From: Bacteroidales bacterium
GTDB lineage: Bacteria; Bacteroidota; Bacteroidia; Bacteroidales; Marinilabiliaceae
DNA length: 64,000 nucleotides
Direction: 5' to 3'
Assembly: GCA_024401395.1 (NCBI GenBank)
Contig: JAKSLD010000011.1
Coordinates: 47,035 to 111,034, forward strand
Shown: in pieces, positions 48,732 to 57,403 of the stretch
How positions within the stretch are numbered: the stretch's first letter is position 1
Layout: each line of letters opens with the position of its first letter
Program-made: the position numbers and the translations under genes
Notes under the pieces: model-generated
Told to the model about the DNA's origin: nothing
Seen by the model: only the letters and a program-made list of their open reading frames with translations
Databases searched by the model: none

Positions 48732-49553
48732 TTAGACAAAGAAATAATATAGAAGCGCTACGATAGGACTGACAAACATTACCGCGTCAAACCTGTCAAG
48801 TATGCCTCCGTGCCCAGGTAACATATGCCCTGAGTCTTTTATGTTCACAGATCTCTTGAACATACTCTCAATAAGGTCTCCGCATGTGCCAATGATAGAA
48901 GCTACCAACGCAGTGACTATGCAGAACCACAGCGGAAGGTCTATCCACTCACTGCAGAAGTGATGTACAGCAATGGCTGTAGCTAACGTCAGAATAATAC
49001 CCCCCACAAATCCTTCTATGGTCTTCTTGGGCGATACTCTCTCCATCAACTTGTGCTTGCCCATCGTCACTCCCGTAAGGTATGCTCCAGTGTCATTAAC
49101 CCAACAGAGTAGGAATAGGTACAGAATCGGCCAGTAGTCATACTGCTCACCCTTGAAGGCTAGTAAATTGAATAGTGCGAACGGCATGCCGACATATACT
49201 ATACATAATAATGTCATGGCAATGTTTAGGAATGGGTGCTCGTTATGACTGAATAGCTCTACTAGGAAAATAAGCCATATCATACCTATCATCACTAGTA
49301 ATATCCTTAAGTCTGTTCCTGCTGTGTTGATCAGAAAGCCTAACATGAACCCTACTAGGTTTATCGCTAGGGCTATGTAGAAATGTGGCGCCTGACCGCT
49401 GCATCGCGACATCCTGCAGAACTCGTTAGTCGCTAACGTGATGATGCAGGTCATGAGCATAGCGTATGACATCGGACTCAGATAGAGAGCGACACCAATT
49501 GCAACCACAAACAGAATACCTGTTATGGCTCTAGTAAGAAATGATTTTAACAT
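48732..49553 (-). CDS. cdsA: Phosphatidate cytidylyltransferase
   Basis: 273 residues, about eight membrane helices. The CDP-alcohol signature SVNIKDSGHMLPGHGGILDRFDA and VSPKKTIEGFVGG are both intact. It makes CDP-diacylglycerol, the precursor used by psd's pathway. Confidence 0.95.
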   Translation of the reverse strand: MLKSFLTRAITGILFVVAIGVALYLSPMSYAMLMTCIITLATNEFCRMSRCSGQAPHFYIALAINLVGFMLGFLINTAGTDLRILLVMIGMIWLIFLVELFSHNEHPFLNIAMTLLCIVYVGMPFALFNLLAFKGEQYDYWPILYLFLLCWVNDTGAYLTGVTMGKHKLMERVSPKKTIEGFVGGIILTLATAIAVHHFCSEWIDLPLWFCIVTALVASIIGTCGDLIESMFKRSVNIKDSGHMLPGHGGILDRFDAVMFVSPIVALLYYFFV

Positions 49554-49585
49554 TTTTTATTTGCCAGTTCTACACTTTAGTGTGG

Positions 49586-49615
49586 CAAATTTAGACAATT
49601 TAGCTGAATTGACAA
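49586..49615 (-). promoter_or_regulatory. Promoter of the cdsA-psd unit
   Basis: On the minus strand, TTG (49613-49615), a 19-base spacer and TAAATTTG (49586-49593), 33 bases before the cdsA ATG. A near-ideal Bacteroidota promoter. Confidence 0.65.
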
Positions 49616-49636
49616 CTCTAAAACGAAAGATTTAAG

Positions 49637-49644
49637 TAACTTTG
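49637..49644 (+). promoter_or_regulatory. -7 box upstream of the PurF-like gene
   Basis: TAACTTTG matches TAnnTTTG, 76 bases before the ATG at 49720. The nearest TTG is 25 bases upstream, wider than usual. Confidence 0.45.
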
Positions 49645-49719
49645 GCATCGTAAACGACAATGTAACGCCGTTACTCCTATTTTTTTCAGATAACAATCGA
49701 ATTTTGCACATAAAAAACA

Positions 49720-51129
49720 ATGGGTGGCATCTTTGGTACAATCGGTAAGTCGAGCTGTATAAAGGACCTCTTTTATGGTACCGACTATAACTCGCACTTG
49801 GGCACTAAGCGTGGCGGTCTCGCTACTTATTCCGAAAAGGGCTTTGTCCGTTCTATCCACAACCTGGAAAGTACTTATTTCCGTACTAAATTCGAGCCTG
49901 ATCTCGAAAAGTTCGTGGGTAACTCTGGTATCGGCGTTATCTCTGATACTGATTCTCAGCCAATAATCGTTAATAGCCACCTGGGCCGCTTCGCCTTGGT
50001 TACTGTAGCTAAAGTGGCTAACATGAAGGAAATCGAGGCTGGCCTCCTTCGCCGTATGCACCATTTCGCTGAGTTTAGCGGTGGCGATACTAATCAGACC
50101 GAGCTCATCGCTATGCTCATTACTGAGGGTAAGGATTTCGTGGATGGCATCGAACGTGTCTATAACCACGTCAAGGGATCTTGTACTATGCTCCTCCTTA
50201 CTGAGGATGGTATTATCGTGGCTCGCGATAAGTATGGTCGCCTCCCTCTCGTCCTCGGAAAGAAGGAGAACGCTATGGCTGTCTCTGGTGAGTCTGTCGC
50301 TTTCCCTAACTTGGGTTACGAAACGGTATATAATGTCGGCCCAGGCGAAATAGTGAAGCTTACTGCTGATGGCTATGAGCAACTCCGTAAGCCTGAGAAA
50401 AAAATGCAGGTCTGCTCGTTCATGTGGATCTACTACGGCTATCCACCTTCAACATACGAGAATATCAACGTGGACGACTTCCGCGTCAAGAGTGGTATAC
50501 TTATGTCTAAGAACGAGGATGTTAAGCCTGACTTCGTCGGCGCAATACCTGATTCTGGTATCGGTCACGCTATCGGATACTCTGAGGGCCTCAATGTCCC
50601 TTACCGCCGCGCTATCGTGAAGTATACCCCAACTTGGCCTCGTAGCTTTACCCCAACTAACCAGACTATGCGCGAACTGGTCGCTAGTATGAAGTTGGTA
50701 CCTAATAAACACCTCCTCAATGGTAAAAAGGCTATGCTCTGCGACGATTCTATCGTTCGCGGTACTCAGCTCCGTGATAACGTTAAGGTGCTCTTCGATT
50801 ATGGAGCTAAGGAGATTCACATGCGTATCAGCTGCCCTCCTTTGCTCTACGGATGTCCGTTTATCAATTTCTCCGCTTCTAAGTCGGTACTCGAACTCAT
50901 CACTCGCCGTATCGTTCAAGAGGAGGAGGGTGATATGAACGCTCATATCGATGAGTATATCACTCCTGGTACCGAACGCTATAATAAGATGGTGGATATC
51001 ATCTGCAAGCGTCTCGGCATGACTTCTCTTAAGTTCAATACTCTCGAGAATGTCATCGAGGCTATCGGTCTCCCTAAGGAGTGCGTTTGTACCCACTGCT
51101 TCGACGGTAGCAGCTACGGTCACGAATAA
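49720..51129 (+). CDS. Amidophosphoribosyltransferase-like protein lacking the Cys nucleophile
   Basis: 469 residues. Overall an Ntn glutamine amidotransferase domain followed by a phosphoribosyltransferase domain with the PRPP loop MLCDDSIVRGTQLRDN. True PurF begins Met-Cys (or a propeptide then Cys), the Cys being the glutaminase nucleophile; here the start is MGGIFGTIG, with Gly in its place. It retains RGGLATYS-like and SHLGRFALVT segments. Similar MGG-starting paralogues exist in Bacteroides. It may use ammonia or have another function. It has its own promoter and terminator. Confidence 0.82.
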   Translation: MGGIFGTIGKSSCIKDLFYGTDYNSHLGTKRGGLATYSEKGFVRSIHNLESTYFRTKFEPDLEKFVGNSGIGVISDTDSQPIIVNSHLGRFALVTVAKVANMKEIEAGLLRRMHHFAEFSGGDTNQTELIAMLITEGKDFVDGIERVYNHVKGSCTMLLLTEDGIIVARDKYGRLPLVLGKKENAMAVSGESVAFPNLGYETVYNVGPGEIVKLTADGYEQLRKPEKKMQVCSFMWIYYGYPPSTYENINVDDFRVKSGILMSKNEDVKPDFVGAIPDSGIGHAIGYSEGLNVPYRRAIVKYTPTWPRSFTPTNQTMRELVASMKLVPNKHLLNGKKAMLCDDSIVRGTQLRDNVKVLFDYGAKEIHMRISCPPLLYGCPFINFSASKSVLELITRRIVQEEEGDMNAHIDEYITPGTERYNKMVDIICKRLGMTSLKFNTLENVIEAIGLPKECVCTHCFDGSSYGHE

Positions 51130-51154
51130 TCAGTATCTACTGTTCGAATATTAC

Positions 51155-51192
51155 AAGAGGCTGTGTCAATTCTGGCACAGCCTCTTATTTTT
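51155..51192 (+). terminator. Terminator of the PurF-like gene
   Basis: A 14-bp stem with one mismatch (51155-51168 with 51173-51186) and a 4-base loop, followed by ATTTTT. Confidence 0.85.
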
Positions 51193-51235
51193 GGTAGCCT
51201 CTTTGATTCGGGAAACGCAAATTTACTTAACATAA

Positions 51236-51322
51236 TCAACTCAACGAGAGCGAGCTCTGGTAGGCAAACTTCGATGGGGTTTGCAGCCCATCAAACTCTC
51301 GCCGAGAATGGCTCCCTTTCAT
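51236..51322 (-). CDS. Tiny open reading frame after repeat E3
   Basis: 28 residues, MKGSHSRREFDGLQTPSKF and onwards, ending SSLSLS. No family recognised and possibly non-coding. It is listed because it begins 42 bases downstream of repeat E3 on the minus strand, as the two larger genes follow E2 and E1. The preceding sequence carries a TTTAATGATT-like tract on the plus strand, also seen at the other two. Confidence 0.3.
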   Translation of the reverse strand: MKGSHSRREFDGLQTPSKFAYQSSLSLS

Positions 51323-51363
51323 TGTAGACTAATTTAATGATTTAATGGCCTCTACCGGGCTTA

Positions 51364-51382
51364 TTCTACACCCCCGTCAAAC
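51364..51382 (-). repeat. Repeat E3 (partial)
   Basis: A 19-base match to repeats E1 and E2, with one extra C: TTCTACACCCC then CGTCAAAC on the plus strand. Confidence 0.6.
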
Positions 51383-51400
51383 TGTTGTTTATTATAGATA

Positions 51401-51592
51401 TTAACCAACGAATTTATCGCATTGCCCAGATATCACTATATCACAAACCTTATTCATACGATTCTTGTATGGACACTTGGCACCGCACAATTTGCAATTG
51501 GTGCAAATTGTGTCCTCCCACTCTGAGCAGAGGATAGGGTCGAGCGTATTCATGTGAGGCTCTTTCTCTTGGTTTCGTTTCTCGTTATTCAT
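51401..51592 (-). CDS. Small Cys-rich protein, possible metal binder
   Basis: 63 residues (50 if started at the ATG at 51553). Cys pattern CTNCKLCGAKCPY plus two later Cys (KVCDIV, GQCDKF) suggests a zinc or iron-sulfur site, with seven Cys in all including one near ILCSEW. I do not recognise the family. It is preceded by repeat E2 and followed by the tiny frame at 51236. Confidence 0.6.
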   Translation of the reverse strand: MNNEKRNQEKEPHMNTLDPILCSEWEDTICTNCKLCGAKCPYKNRMNKVCDIVISGQCDKFVG

Positions 51593-51615
51593 AGCAATAA
51601 AAATTAATGATTAAG

Positions 51616-51650
51616 TTTTACATAATCCCAATTCTACACCCCGTCAAACA
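51616..51650 (-). repeat. Repeat E2
   Basis: 35 bases identical to 52189-52223. It lies 24 bases upstream of the start of the small Cys-rich gene at 51592. On the minus strand it carries GTTTGAC, then TATGTAAAAC about 20 bases on, a spacing that resembles a weak promoter. Confidence 0.75.
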
Positions 51651-51691
51651 ATTTCGTGCAAAATACTCAAAAATAATAGATTTGTTTTTTA

Positions 51692-52120
51692 CTAAGGACG
51701 AAAATCGCAAGCTCTACTAAATGTTTTCAATGTGTCATTAGGAATCATGGCATCATATTTATTCTTAGATTCATAATCTCCTCGAAGTAGACATAATGAT
51801 ATAATGTGTTCCATTGCAATGCGCCATGGTTTGTATGGAATATTAGGGATGCGAGTTGTTAATAGGTTCATATACGACTCTTTGTTGTATTTGCCGACAA
51901 ATAACTCACTTAGCTCTTCGGAGGTGACATTTAGGTCGAATATGGTAAAAGTTGGAGTGCTCTCGTATAGAACGCCCAACCAATAGCTCTCCCATTCCTT
52001 CGCCTCTTCCCAAGTGATACCAGCAGCCTTAGCAGCCGCGCGTTGAGACTCTTCGGTGAGGTACTTTCTGCTGTACCATATATCCTTAGACTGATATTTA
52101 GCAAATTCTTTTCTATTCAT
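51692..52120 (-). CDS. Hypothetical protein (142 aa)
   Basis: 142 residues, soluble, rich in Lys, Glu and Tyr, mostly alpha-helical by eye (ITWEEAKEWESYWLGVLYES). No motif or family recognised. It starts 68 bases downstream of repeat E1 on the minus strand. The gene has the base composition of an accessory gene. Confidence 0.6.
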   Translation of the reverse strand: MNRKEFAKYQSKDIWYSRKYLTEESQRAAAKAAGITWEEAKEWESYWLGVLYESTPTFTIFDLNVTSEELSELFVGKYNKESYMNLLTTRIPNIPYKPWRIAMEHIISLCLLRGDYESKNKYDAMIPNDTLKTFSRACDFRP

Positions 52121-52188
52121 AGCGTACAGGATTTAATGATTAACAAACATCACCACGAAGCCGACTACGGATCCAAGTCCGATGATAG

Positions 52189-52223
52189 GTTTTACATAAT
52201 CCCAATTCTACACCCCGTCAAAC
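52189..52223 (-). repeat. Repeat E1
   Basis: 35 bases identical to E2 at 51616-51650, upstream of the 142-residue gene. The stretch from 52224 to 52427 holds no gene; it is AT-rich with poly-A and poly-T tracts only. Confidence 0.75.
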
Positions 52224-52427
52224 CATCATCACAACAACCCCCTCTATCACAGTCAAATATCACTATACAGCCTTAAAAAAATCAATCAAACTTGGCTTCC
52301 TTAGCAAATTTTCCCCATTTTTTCTCCGACCAAAATAGTGATAACAAGTGTCATTGCTCCTGTCTTCCACAAAGATAATACTTATTTGATTATTCCCATA
52401 AATCATTGAAAAATCCACAAAACATTC

Positions 52428-52916
52428 CTACCCCGCTAGCCTCATCGCAACTTCATAATATTCTTCAAGCCGCCTAAACTTCCTATAGTAAAACGGCGAC
52501 TCTTCGTCCATCTGCTTCCACAAATCTGGTCGTTGCGCATCCTCTCCGTGCTCCATAATCTTCATCCTGCTTCGTACCAACTCTTCTCTCAATTCTACTC
52601 CCTTCTCTTTCAGTAATTTATAGAAGTATGACACTGCCATCCTGTGCGCCCCTCTCACTTTGTGCCTCTTGGCTTCTCGCGCCCAGTGTCTCTTCTTGTT
52701 CCACTGTTTCAATTCGTACGAGGCTAGTTTCTGCGCATCCGCAAATATATCTCTGCAGCTTCTCTGTCTCTTGCTTACCTCTACTCCTATCAGTCTGTAG
52801 CTGCCATAGCATCTCTTGATGAATACTGAGCGCCCGCTGACTCGCGCATTGGAATCCCTCCGCGCAGCCTCTCTGGCTATCATTATGCACTTGTGCTTTA
52901 TCTCTACTTTGGCCAT
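52428..52916 (-). CDS. Basic hypothetical protein (162 aa)
   Basis: 162 residues, strongly basic (many Arg and Lys), helical, no signal peptide. KHKCIMIAREAARRDSNARV is the N-terminal region. No family recognised. The charge and size would suit a nucleic-acid-binding protein, but this is only composition. It has a -7 box just upstream. Confidence 0.6.
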   Translation of the reverse strand: MAKVEIKHKCIMIAREAARRDSNARVSGRSVFIKRCYGSYRLIGVEVSKRQRSCRDIFADAQKLASYELKQWNKKRHWAREAKRHKVRGAHRMAVSYFYKLLKEKGVELREELVRSRMKIMEHGEDAQRPDLWKQMDEESPFYYRKFRRLEEYYEVAMRLAG

Positions 52917-52939
52917 TTGTCGCTCGTATTTTTATTGCA

Positions 52940-52947
52940 CAAATATA
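52940..52947 (-). promoter_or_regulatory. -7 box for the 52428-52916 gene
   Basis: On the minus strand TATATTTG, 23 bases before the ATG. No suitable TTG upstream. Confidence 0.4.
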
Positions 52948-52980
52948 ATACAGGAAATGACCGGTTGTACCTAGTTAAAT

Positions 52981-53030
52981 AAAAAAACTGCGAGCAACCT
53001 TGTACTATTCTTGTACTAGCATAGGACTAC
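52981..53030 (-). repeat. Diverged copy of the island-end repeat
   Basis: On the minus strand this ends in AAGGTTGCTCGCAGTTTTTTT, preceded by two GTACAAG units where the island repeats have two GTATAAG units. It lies between the basic hypothetical gene and the 53119 gene. Confidence 0.7.
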
Positions 53031-53118
53031 GCCGTATCTTCTTTTATATTGTCGCACATACTGATAACGTGTAAAAATTATTTGTAATTTCGTCCCCGAC
53101 AACAAATGCGTTTAATCA

Positions 53119-53814
53119 ATGAAATATCTATTGTCAACACTATGCTTGTCCCTCATCAGCACGTCATTACTTTGGGGGCAGGTGGACGAAGGCTCTGACT
53201 CCCCAGCTGCGGCGGAGTGTTCTAGTAACTATGATTATGGTCAGTTGAACCTCGTCCGTGGTAGGAATTCTGTCGAATTGGGAATCGGCTCTCCTGAATT
53301 TATAGCGGATTTCATGGGCGTCACTATGTTCGATGATCCTTGTTGCTATGAACCGCATGCTTATGAGTGGTTCGATAATCAGTATCTTCAATCTCGTGAG
53401 ATGTGTACATTGGCAATAAGTGGTAATTATATGCGCTCCATCTCTTGGTGGATTCAGATGGGTGTATCTTTTTCTGCCGCCGTATATAAGGCTGAGTACC
53501 AGAAGGGTCTCTCTCATGCTGATGCTTTCACTGAACGGTCTACTATCGTGACTTGTGTCCCTACTGTCCGCTTTAATTATCGCCATCGCCGCTATTTCGG
53601 TCTCTATTCTGAGGTTGGTGTGGGGTTCGAGGTGGAAAAGCATAGGAATTATCACTATCGCTATTCTTATCGCCCTTCTAAGGAAAGTGATTTCGGCTTC
53701 ATGGGGCAGCTGACTTTCATCGGTGTGCGTGTCGGTTCTAAGCTCTATGCTTTCGGAGAATTTGGCGTCGGCCCTAAGGGTTTGTTTAATGGTGGTGTCG
53801 GTTATAGGTTCTGA
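53119..53814 (+). CDS. Secreted protein, probable small outer-membrane barrel
   Basis: 231 residues with a signal peptide (LLSTLCLSLISTSLLWGQ). The rest alternates polar and aromatic residues (SVELGIGSPEFIADF, RRYFGLYSEVGVGFEVEKH) and ends in GVGYRF with a terminal Phe, which fits an outer membrane beta barrel. No specific family recognised. Confidence 0.7.
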   Translation: MKYLLSTLCLSLISTSLLWGQVDEGSDSPAAAECSSNYDYGQLNLVRGRNSVELGIGSPEFIADFMGVTMFDDPCCYEPHAYEWFDNQYLQSREMCTLAISGNYMRSISWWIQMGVSFSAAVYKAEYQKGLSHADAFTERSTIVTCVPTVRFNYRHRRYFGLYSEVGVGFEVEKHRNYHYRYSYRPSKESDFGFMGQLTFIGVRVGSKLYAFGEFGVGPKGLFNGGVGYRF

Positions 53815-53837
53815 TTTCTAATTCTTTGTCTCTGATT

Positions 53838-54704
53838 ATGAATAAGTATATATCTTTTCTCCTCGCCCTGTTTTCTGTCTCTGTCTGTTCTTGTATTGAG
53901 GAGAATACTGAAATAAGTAGCAATGATATCGAGCGGACTGAAAATAGACACGCCTATGAAATGGTGGATATATGGGCCTCTAGAGCTAATCGTACTTTGT
54001 TGTATGATGTCCGTACAGCTGTCGAACTGGATACGTTGATTCCTTATCTTGTCGATTATAAGGTTAATCAGGTCTATGCAAATAAGGATAGGTCTGTCGT
54101 CGTTAGATATATGGGTGAGGGCCGCTTCCGCGCAGCTGTCGTGAGGGATTCTTATATGGTATGTATCGAAACTGATGGTAATCTTATTACTGATAAGGGC
54201 ACACAACGTAGGTTGTACTCTGCTTGTAACTCTGATTTCGCCGATGGCTTCATCGGTTCGAATACTTATATTGGTGACAATTTGCCTTATTCGGGAGAGA
54301 ATTGCCCGGTCGACTTGGTCTTTAATGGCGACTCTTGGTTTTTGTCTATTGAATATCAGGAGAAAACACATCGTGAGGCTTCTCTTATCATTACTCCTAG
54401 TGTCTCTGATGATGGCTCTGAACGCTATCTCATTAGCGGAGAGGGTCAGATGGCTATGACGTATGATGGTTCCTTTGCAAGTTATTATGGCTTTAATATT
54501 TGGGGCGAATACTGTTTTTCTGATCTCGTGTGGGATTGGAATCATGATTCTTGGAAGGATAATATGATTTCTGGTAATGTCAGCCTCAATGTCCATCAGA
54601 TCGATCTGCCTTATTCTTTGTCGCCTTCTGTCTCTTTTGTCAATAATACTGTTGTCATTAAATATAATGGTCACGAGAAGTCCTACTTGCGGTCTGTCTT
54701 GTAG
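53838..54704 (+). CDS. Putative lipoprotein of unknown function
   Basis: 288 residues from the ATG at 53838, chosen because it begins a lipoprotein signal (YISFLLALFSVSVCSC). The mature protein is beta-rich with many Tyr and Asp. No recognised family. It follows the barrel protein by 23 bases and shares its codon style, so the two are probably one operon ended by the hairpin at 54734. Confidence 0.68.
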   Translation: MNKYISFLLALFSVSVCSCIEENTEISSNDIERTENRHAYEMVDIWASRANRTLLYDVRTAVELDTLIPYLVDYKVNQVYANKDRSVVVRYMGEGRFRAAVVRDSYMVCIETDGNLITDKGTQRRLYSACNSDFADGFIGSNTYIGDNLPYSGENCPVDLVFNGDSWFLSIEYQEKTHREASLIITPSVSDDGSERYLISGEGQMAMTYDGSFASYYGFNIWGEYCFSDLVWDWNHDSWKDNMISGNVSLNVHQIDLPYSLSPSVSFVNNTVVIKYNGHEKSYLRSVL

Positions 54705-54733
54705 TATTCTTTGTATTGGTATCTCATAATTGA

Positions 54734-54780
54734 CGTCACGATGCCTGCTCTTTCGCAGCGTATCGTGACGCTTTTCTTTT
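54734..54780 (+). terminator. Terminator of the 53119-54704 operon
   Basis: A 9-bp stem CGTCACGAT/ATCGTGACG (54734-54742 with 54762-54770) around a loop of about 19 bases, then CTTTTCTTTT. Confidence 0.75.
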
Positions 54781-54872
54781 CTTCTACTTCTTATTTGTAA
54801 CAAAAATTGACTCTAGGCTAACATTTTCACTCTATTTAACCCTATTTAATTGAAATAATTAAGACAAAACGC

Positions 54873-54901
54873 TTGAATAATTGAAATTTGTCGTAAATTT
54901 G
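54873..54901 (+). promoter_or_regulatory. Promoter of amt
   Basis: TTG at 54873-54875, an 18-base spacer and TAAATTTG at 54894-54901, 66 bases before the ATG at 54968. Confidence 0.65.
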
Positions 54902-54967
54902 CATCGTTTTCTAACAGATAGAAAGCAAATCGCATAGTTGAATAATAATCATAGAATTGATACGACA

Positions 54968-56356
54968 ATGAAAAAACGCTGGATCATTATGATGGCCTTT
55001 ATGGCCTTGTTCGCCATTCTTGGCGTCTGCATTCCTGAAACTCAAGGTATATGGGAATTGTCGGATAATATCGACACTGCCGATGTGGCTTGGATGATTA
55101 CCGCCACTATATTCGTGCTGATGATGACTCCTGGTCTCTCTTTCTTCTACGGTGGTATGGTGCGTAAGAAGAATATCATCTCTACTATCCTTCAGTCTAT
55201 CATCGCTATGGGTATCATATCGGTTATCTGGGTAGTGGTCGGTTTCTCTCTCTCGTTTGGCGAGGATGTGGGCGGTATCGGTATCATCGGTAACCCTTGT
55301 ACTTATTTCCTTTTCCAGAATGTAGGTGGTCAGGCTACTGATTATCTCTCGGAGCAACTGGGTCTCACTATTCCTTTGGCTCTCTACGCTCTCTTCCAGA
55401 TGAAGTTCGCTATCATAACGCCTTCTCTTATAACGGGTTCTTTCGCAGAGCGTGTGCGCTTCTCGGCTTATACTGTATTTATGGTGCTTTTCTGTATCGT
55501 AGTTTATTGCCCTCTGGCTCACATGACTTGGCATCCTGACGGTCTCTTCGCTCAGATGCACGTGAAGGATTTCGCTGGTGGTATCGTAGTTCACGCTTCT
55601 TCTGGTATCGCAGCCCTCGTAGGTGCTATATTCCTCGGTCGCCGTAAGGAGAAGAAGTCTGAGCCGGGTAACGTGCCTTATGTTATCCTCGGTGCATCTC
55701 TCCTCTGGTTGGGTTGGTTTGGTTTTAATGCTGGTTCTTCTCTCCATGCTGATGGTATGGCGGTTAAGGCGTTCCTTAATACTAATACTGCAGCTGCTAC
55801 CGCTATGATGGTCTGGATTCTCGTAGATTGCCTCACTGGTCGTAAGCCTTCGGGTATGGGTGCAGCTGTCGGTGGTGTCCTGGGTCTCGTCGCTATTACT
55901 CCTTGCGCTGGTTGGGTGTCTGTCGGCGATTCTATCACAATAGCTTTCATAACTGCTATCATCTCTAACATGGCTTGCCACTGGAAGAATCATACTTCTG
56001 TCGATGACGCTCTCGATGTTTTCCCTACTCACGGCGTGGGTGGTATCGTGGGTACTATCCTTACTGGTATCTTCGTGTATGGTTATGAGGAGGAGTCTCT
56101 CGCAGCTGAGGGCGTAACTCACATGCAGTTCTTCATCAACCATGTTATCGCTATCATCATTGTTTTCGTCTACACTTTCTCAGCAACATATGCTCTCTAC
56201 TGGATTACTAATAAGATGATTCCAATGCGCGTCTCTGAAAAGAGTGAGGCTCTGGGTCTCGACCGCTCTCAGCATGATGAGCACTATGGCCGCCTCCGCG
56301 AATTGGCTGAATACTATGACGACGAAACCCAAACAAAACTTAAAGAGGAGGAATAA
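54968..56356 (+). CDS. amt: Ammonium transporter
   Basis: 462 residues from the ATG at 54968; an in-frame ATG at 54938 adds ten polar residues and is less likely. It has a signal-like first helix and eleven further membrane segments. The Amt features are GLSFFYGGMVRKKN, GSFAERVRFSAY, GGIVVHASSGIAALVGA (pore His) and FPTHGVGGIVGT (second pore His). No glnK follows, unlike in many bacteria. Confidence 0.95.
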   Translation: MKKRWIIMMAFMALFAILGVCIPETQGIWELSDNIDTADVAWMITATIFVLMMTPGLSFFYGGMVRKKNIISTILQSIIAMGIISVIWVVVGFSLSFGEDVGGIGIIGNPCTYFLFQNVGGQATDYLSEQLGLTIPLALYALFQMKFAIITPSLITGSFAERVRFSAYTVFMVLFCIVVYCPLAHMTWHPDGLFAQMHVKDFAGGIVVHASSGIAALVGAIFLGRRKEKKSEPGNVPYVILGASLLWLGWFGFNAGSSLHADGMAVKAFLNTNTAAATAMMVWILVDCLTGRKPSGMGAAVGGVLGLVAITPCAGWVSVGDSITIAFITAIISNMACHWKNHTSVDDALDVFPTHGVGGIVGTILTGIFVYGYEEESLAAEGVTHMQFFINHVIAIIIVFVYTFSATYALYWITNKMIPMRVSEKSEALGLDRSQHDEHYGRLRELAEYYDDETQTKLKEEE

Positions 56357-56420
56357 TATACATACTCACATGGCATTTTAAATAATGCCAATACACATTG
56401 TTCAATCATAGCTTGTCAAT

Positions 56421-56455
56421 AGAGACCGTCCTTGTGGCGGTCTCTTGTCGTTTTG
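56421..56455 (+). terminator. Terminator of amt
   Basis: An 8-bp stem AGAGACCG/CGGTCTCT (56421-56428 with 56438-56445), followed by TGTCGTTTTG. Confidence 0.65.
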
Positions 56456-56503
56456 TAGTCTAATCCTTAGGGTAATGTATGCACTTTTGTCATTATTATG
56501 TTG

Positions 56504-56511
56504 TAATTTTG
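56504..56511 (+). promoter_or_regulatory. -7 box for the 56602 gene
   Basis: TAATTTTG, a full consensus match, about 90 bases upstream of the ATG at 56602. It implies a long A-rich leader. Confidence 0.45.
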
Positions 56512-56601
56512 TGCCGCAGTTATGCTATTTGGCATTTTGTGTGTCAAATTAAACATAACAACAATTATATCAATAATAATCAACAAACAACTAACACAAA
56601 A

Positions 56602-57174
56602 ATGACTCGTATTTTTTGTACGATTGCTCTCGTGTTGATGATGAGTGTCAACATGATGGCTCAGGTTGCGTCTAACGCAATCACCACTGAATGTTTCCTG
56701 AACACAAAGCCAAATGAGGCTCACAAGAAGGGGTTTGGTAGCCTTTCTGTCCTCAAGGGTCAGAAGTGTGTCAACTGCTCTTTTGACTATCATGACGCAA
56801 TTCTTAAGAAAACTCCTCTCATGGAAGCAAGTGATGATTTCTACGCAGAGACAATCGATGCTTCGACAACTGAAATTAATGAGCGTCTCATTAAGGGACT
56901 CACAGATAAACTGGAGGATGTCGATGGCGCTCCTTACTTCTCTAACAAGGAGGTTACTAAATACTGCCTCAAGGCTCATACTCTTAAGGCAGATAAGCGT
57001 GGTAATACAGAATTGTATGCTATTCTTATCGATACTGAGACTTGCGAGGTAGTGTATGAGCGATTCTTTTTCGCTGCAGGCGGAAAGTTCGGTACACTGG
57101 TTAATCTCTTGGGCGATGGCGCAGAGTCTTTCGGTAAACAAATAGCTAAGGAGATAGCTAAGTCTTTTAAGTAA
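56602..57174 (+). CDS. Secreted hypothetical protein
   Basis: 190 residues from the ATG at 56602, which begins a signal peptide (FCTIALVLMMSVNMMAQ). An upstream frame to 56479 would place it before the promoter. The mature protein is alpha/beta with a possible helical tail (GAESFGKQIAKEIAKSFK). No family recognised. Single gene with its own terminator. Confidence 0.7.
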   Translation: MTRIFCTIALVLMMSVNMMAQVASNAITTECFLNTKPNEAHKKGFGSLSVLKGQKCVNCSFDYHDAILKKTPLMEASDDFYAETIDASTTEINERLIKGLTDKLEDVDGAPYFSNKEVTKYCLKAHTLKADKRGNTELYAILIDTETCEVVYERFFFAAGGKFGTLVNLLGDGAESFGKQIAKEIAKSFK

Positions 57175-57208
57175 GCCGTAGCGTAGATTAATACAAATCA
57201 GATTATTG

Positions 57209-57246
57209 TGAGGGTGTGTCAATTTGTCGGCACGCCCTCATTTTTT
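57209..57246 (+). terminator. Terminator after the 56602 gene
   Basis: A 10-bp stem with one G-T pair (57209-57218 with 57231-57240), then TTTTTT. Confidence 0.85.
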
Positions 57247-57403
57247 GTCGCGTCGTCCAAAACGTAGGGTATCGTATATCCTATTGTCATTTTTATGTAG
57301 TAATTTAGTGTTGTGGTTATGGCAATTTCCTAAAAATTGGTCACATCTTTCAAAATCTGGGTATGCTCGAGTATAAATAATGATGGTAGCTTTACTCCTA
57401 GTT

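Noticed and set aside
51236..52223. A CRISPR array
   Set aside because: Only two full 35-base repeats, more than 500 bases apart and with genes between them; no regular spacers and no cas genes.
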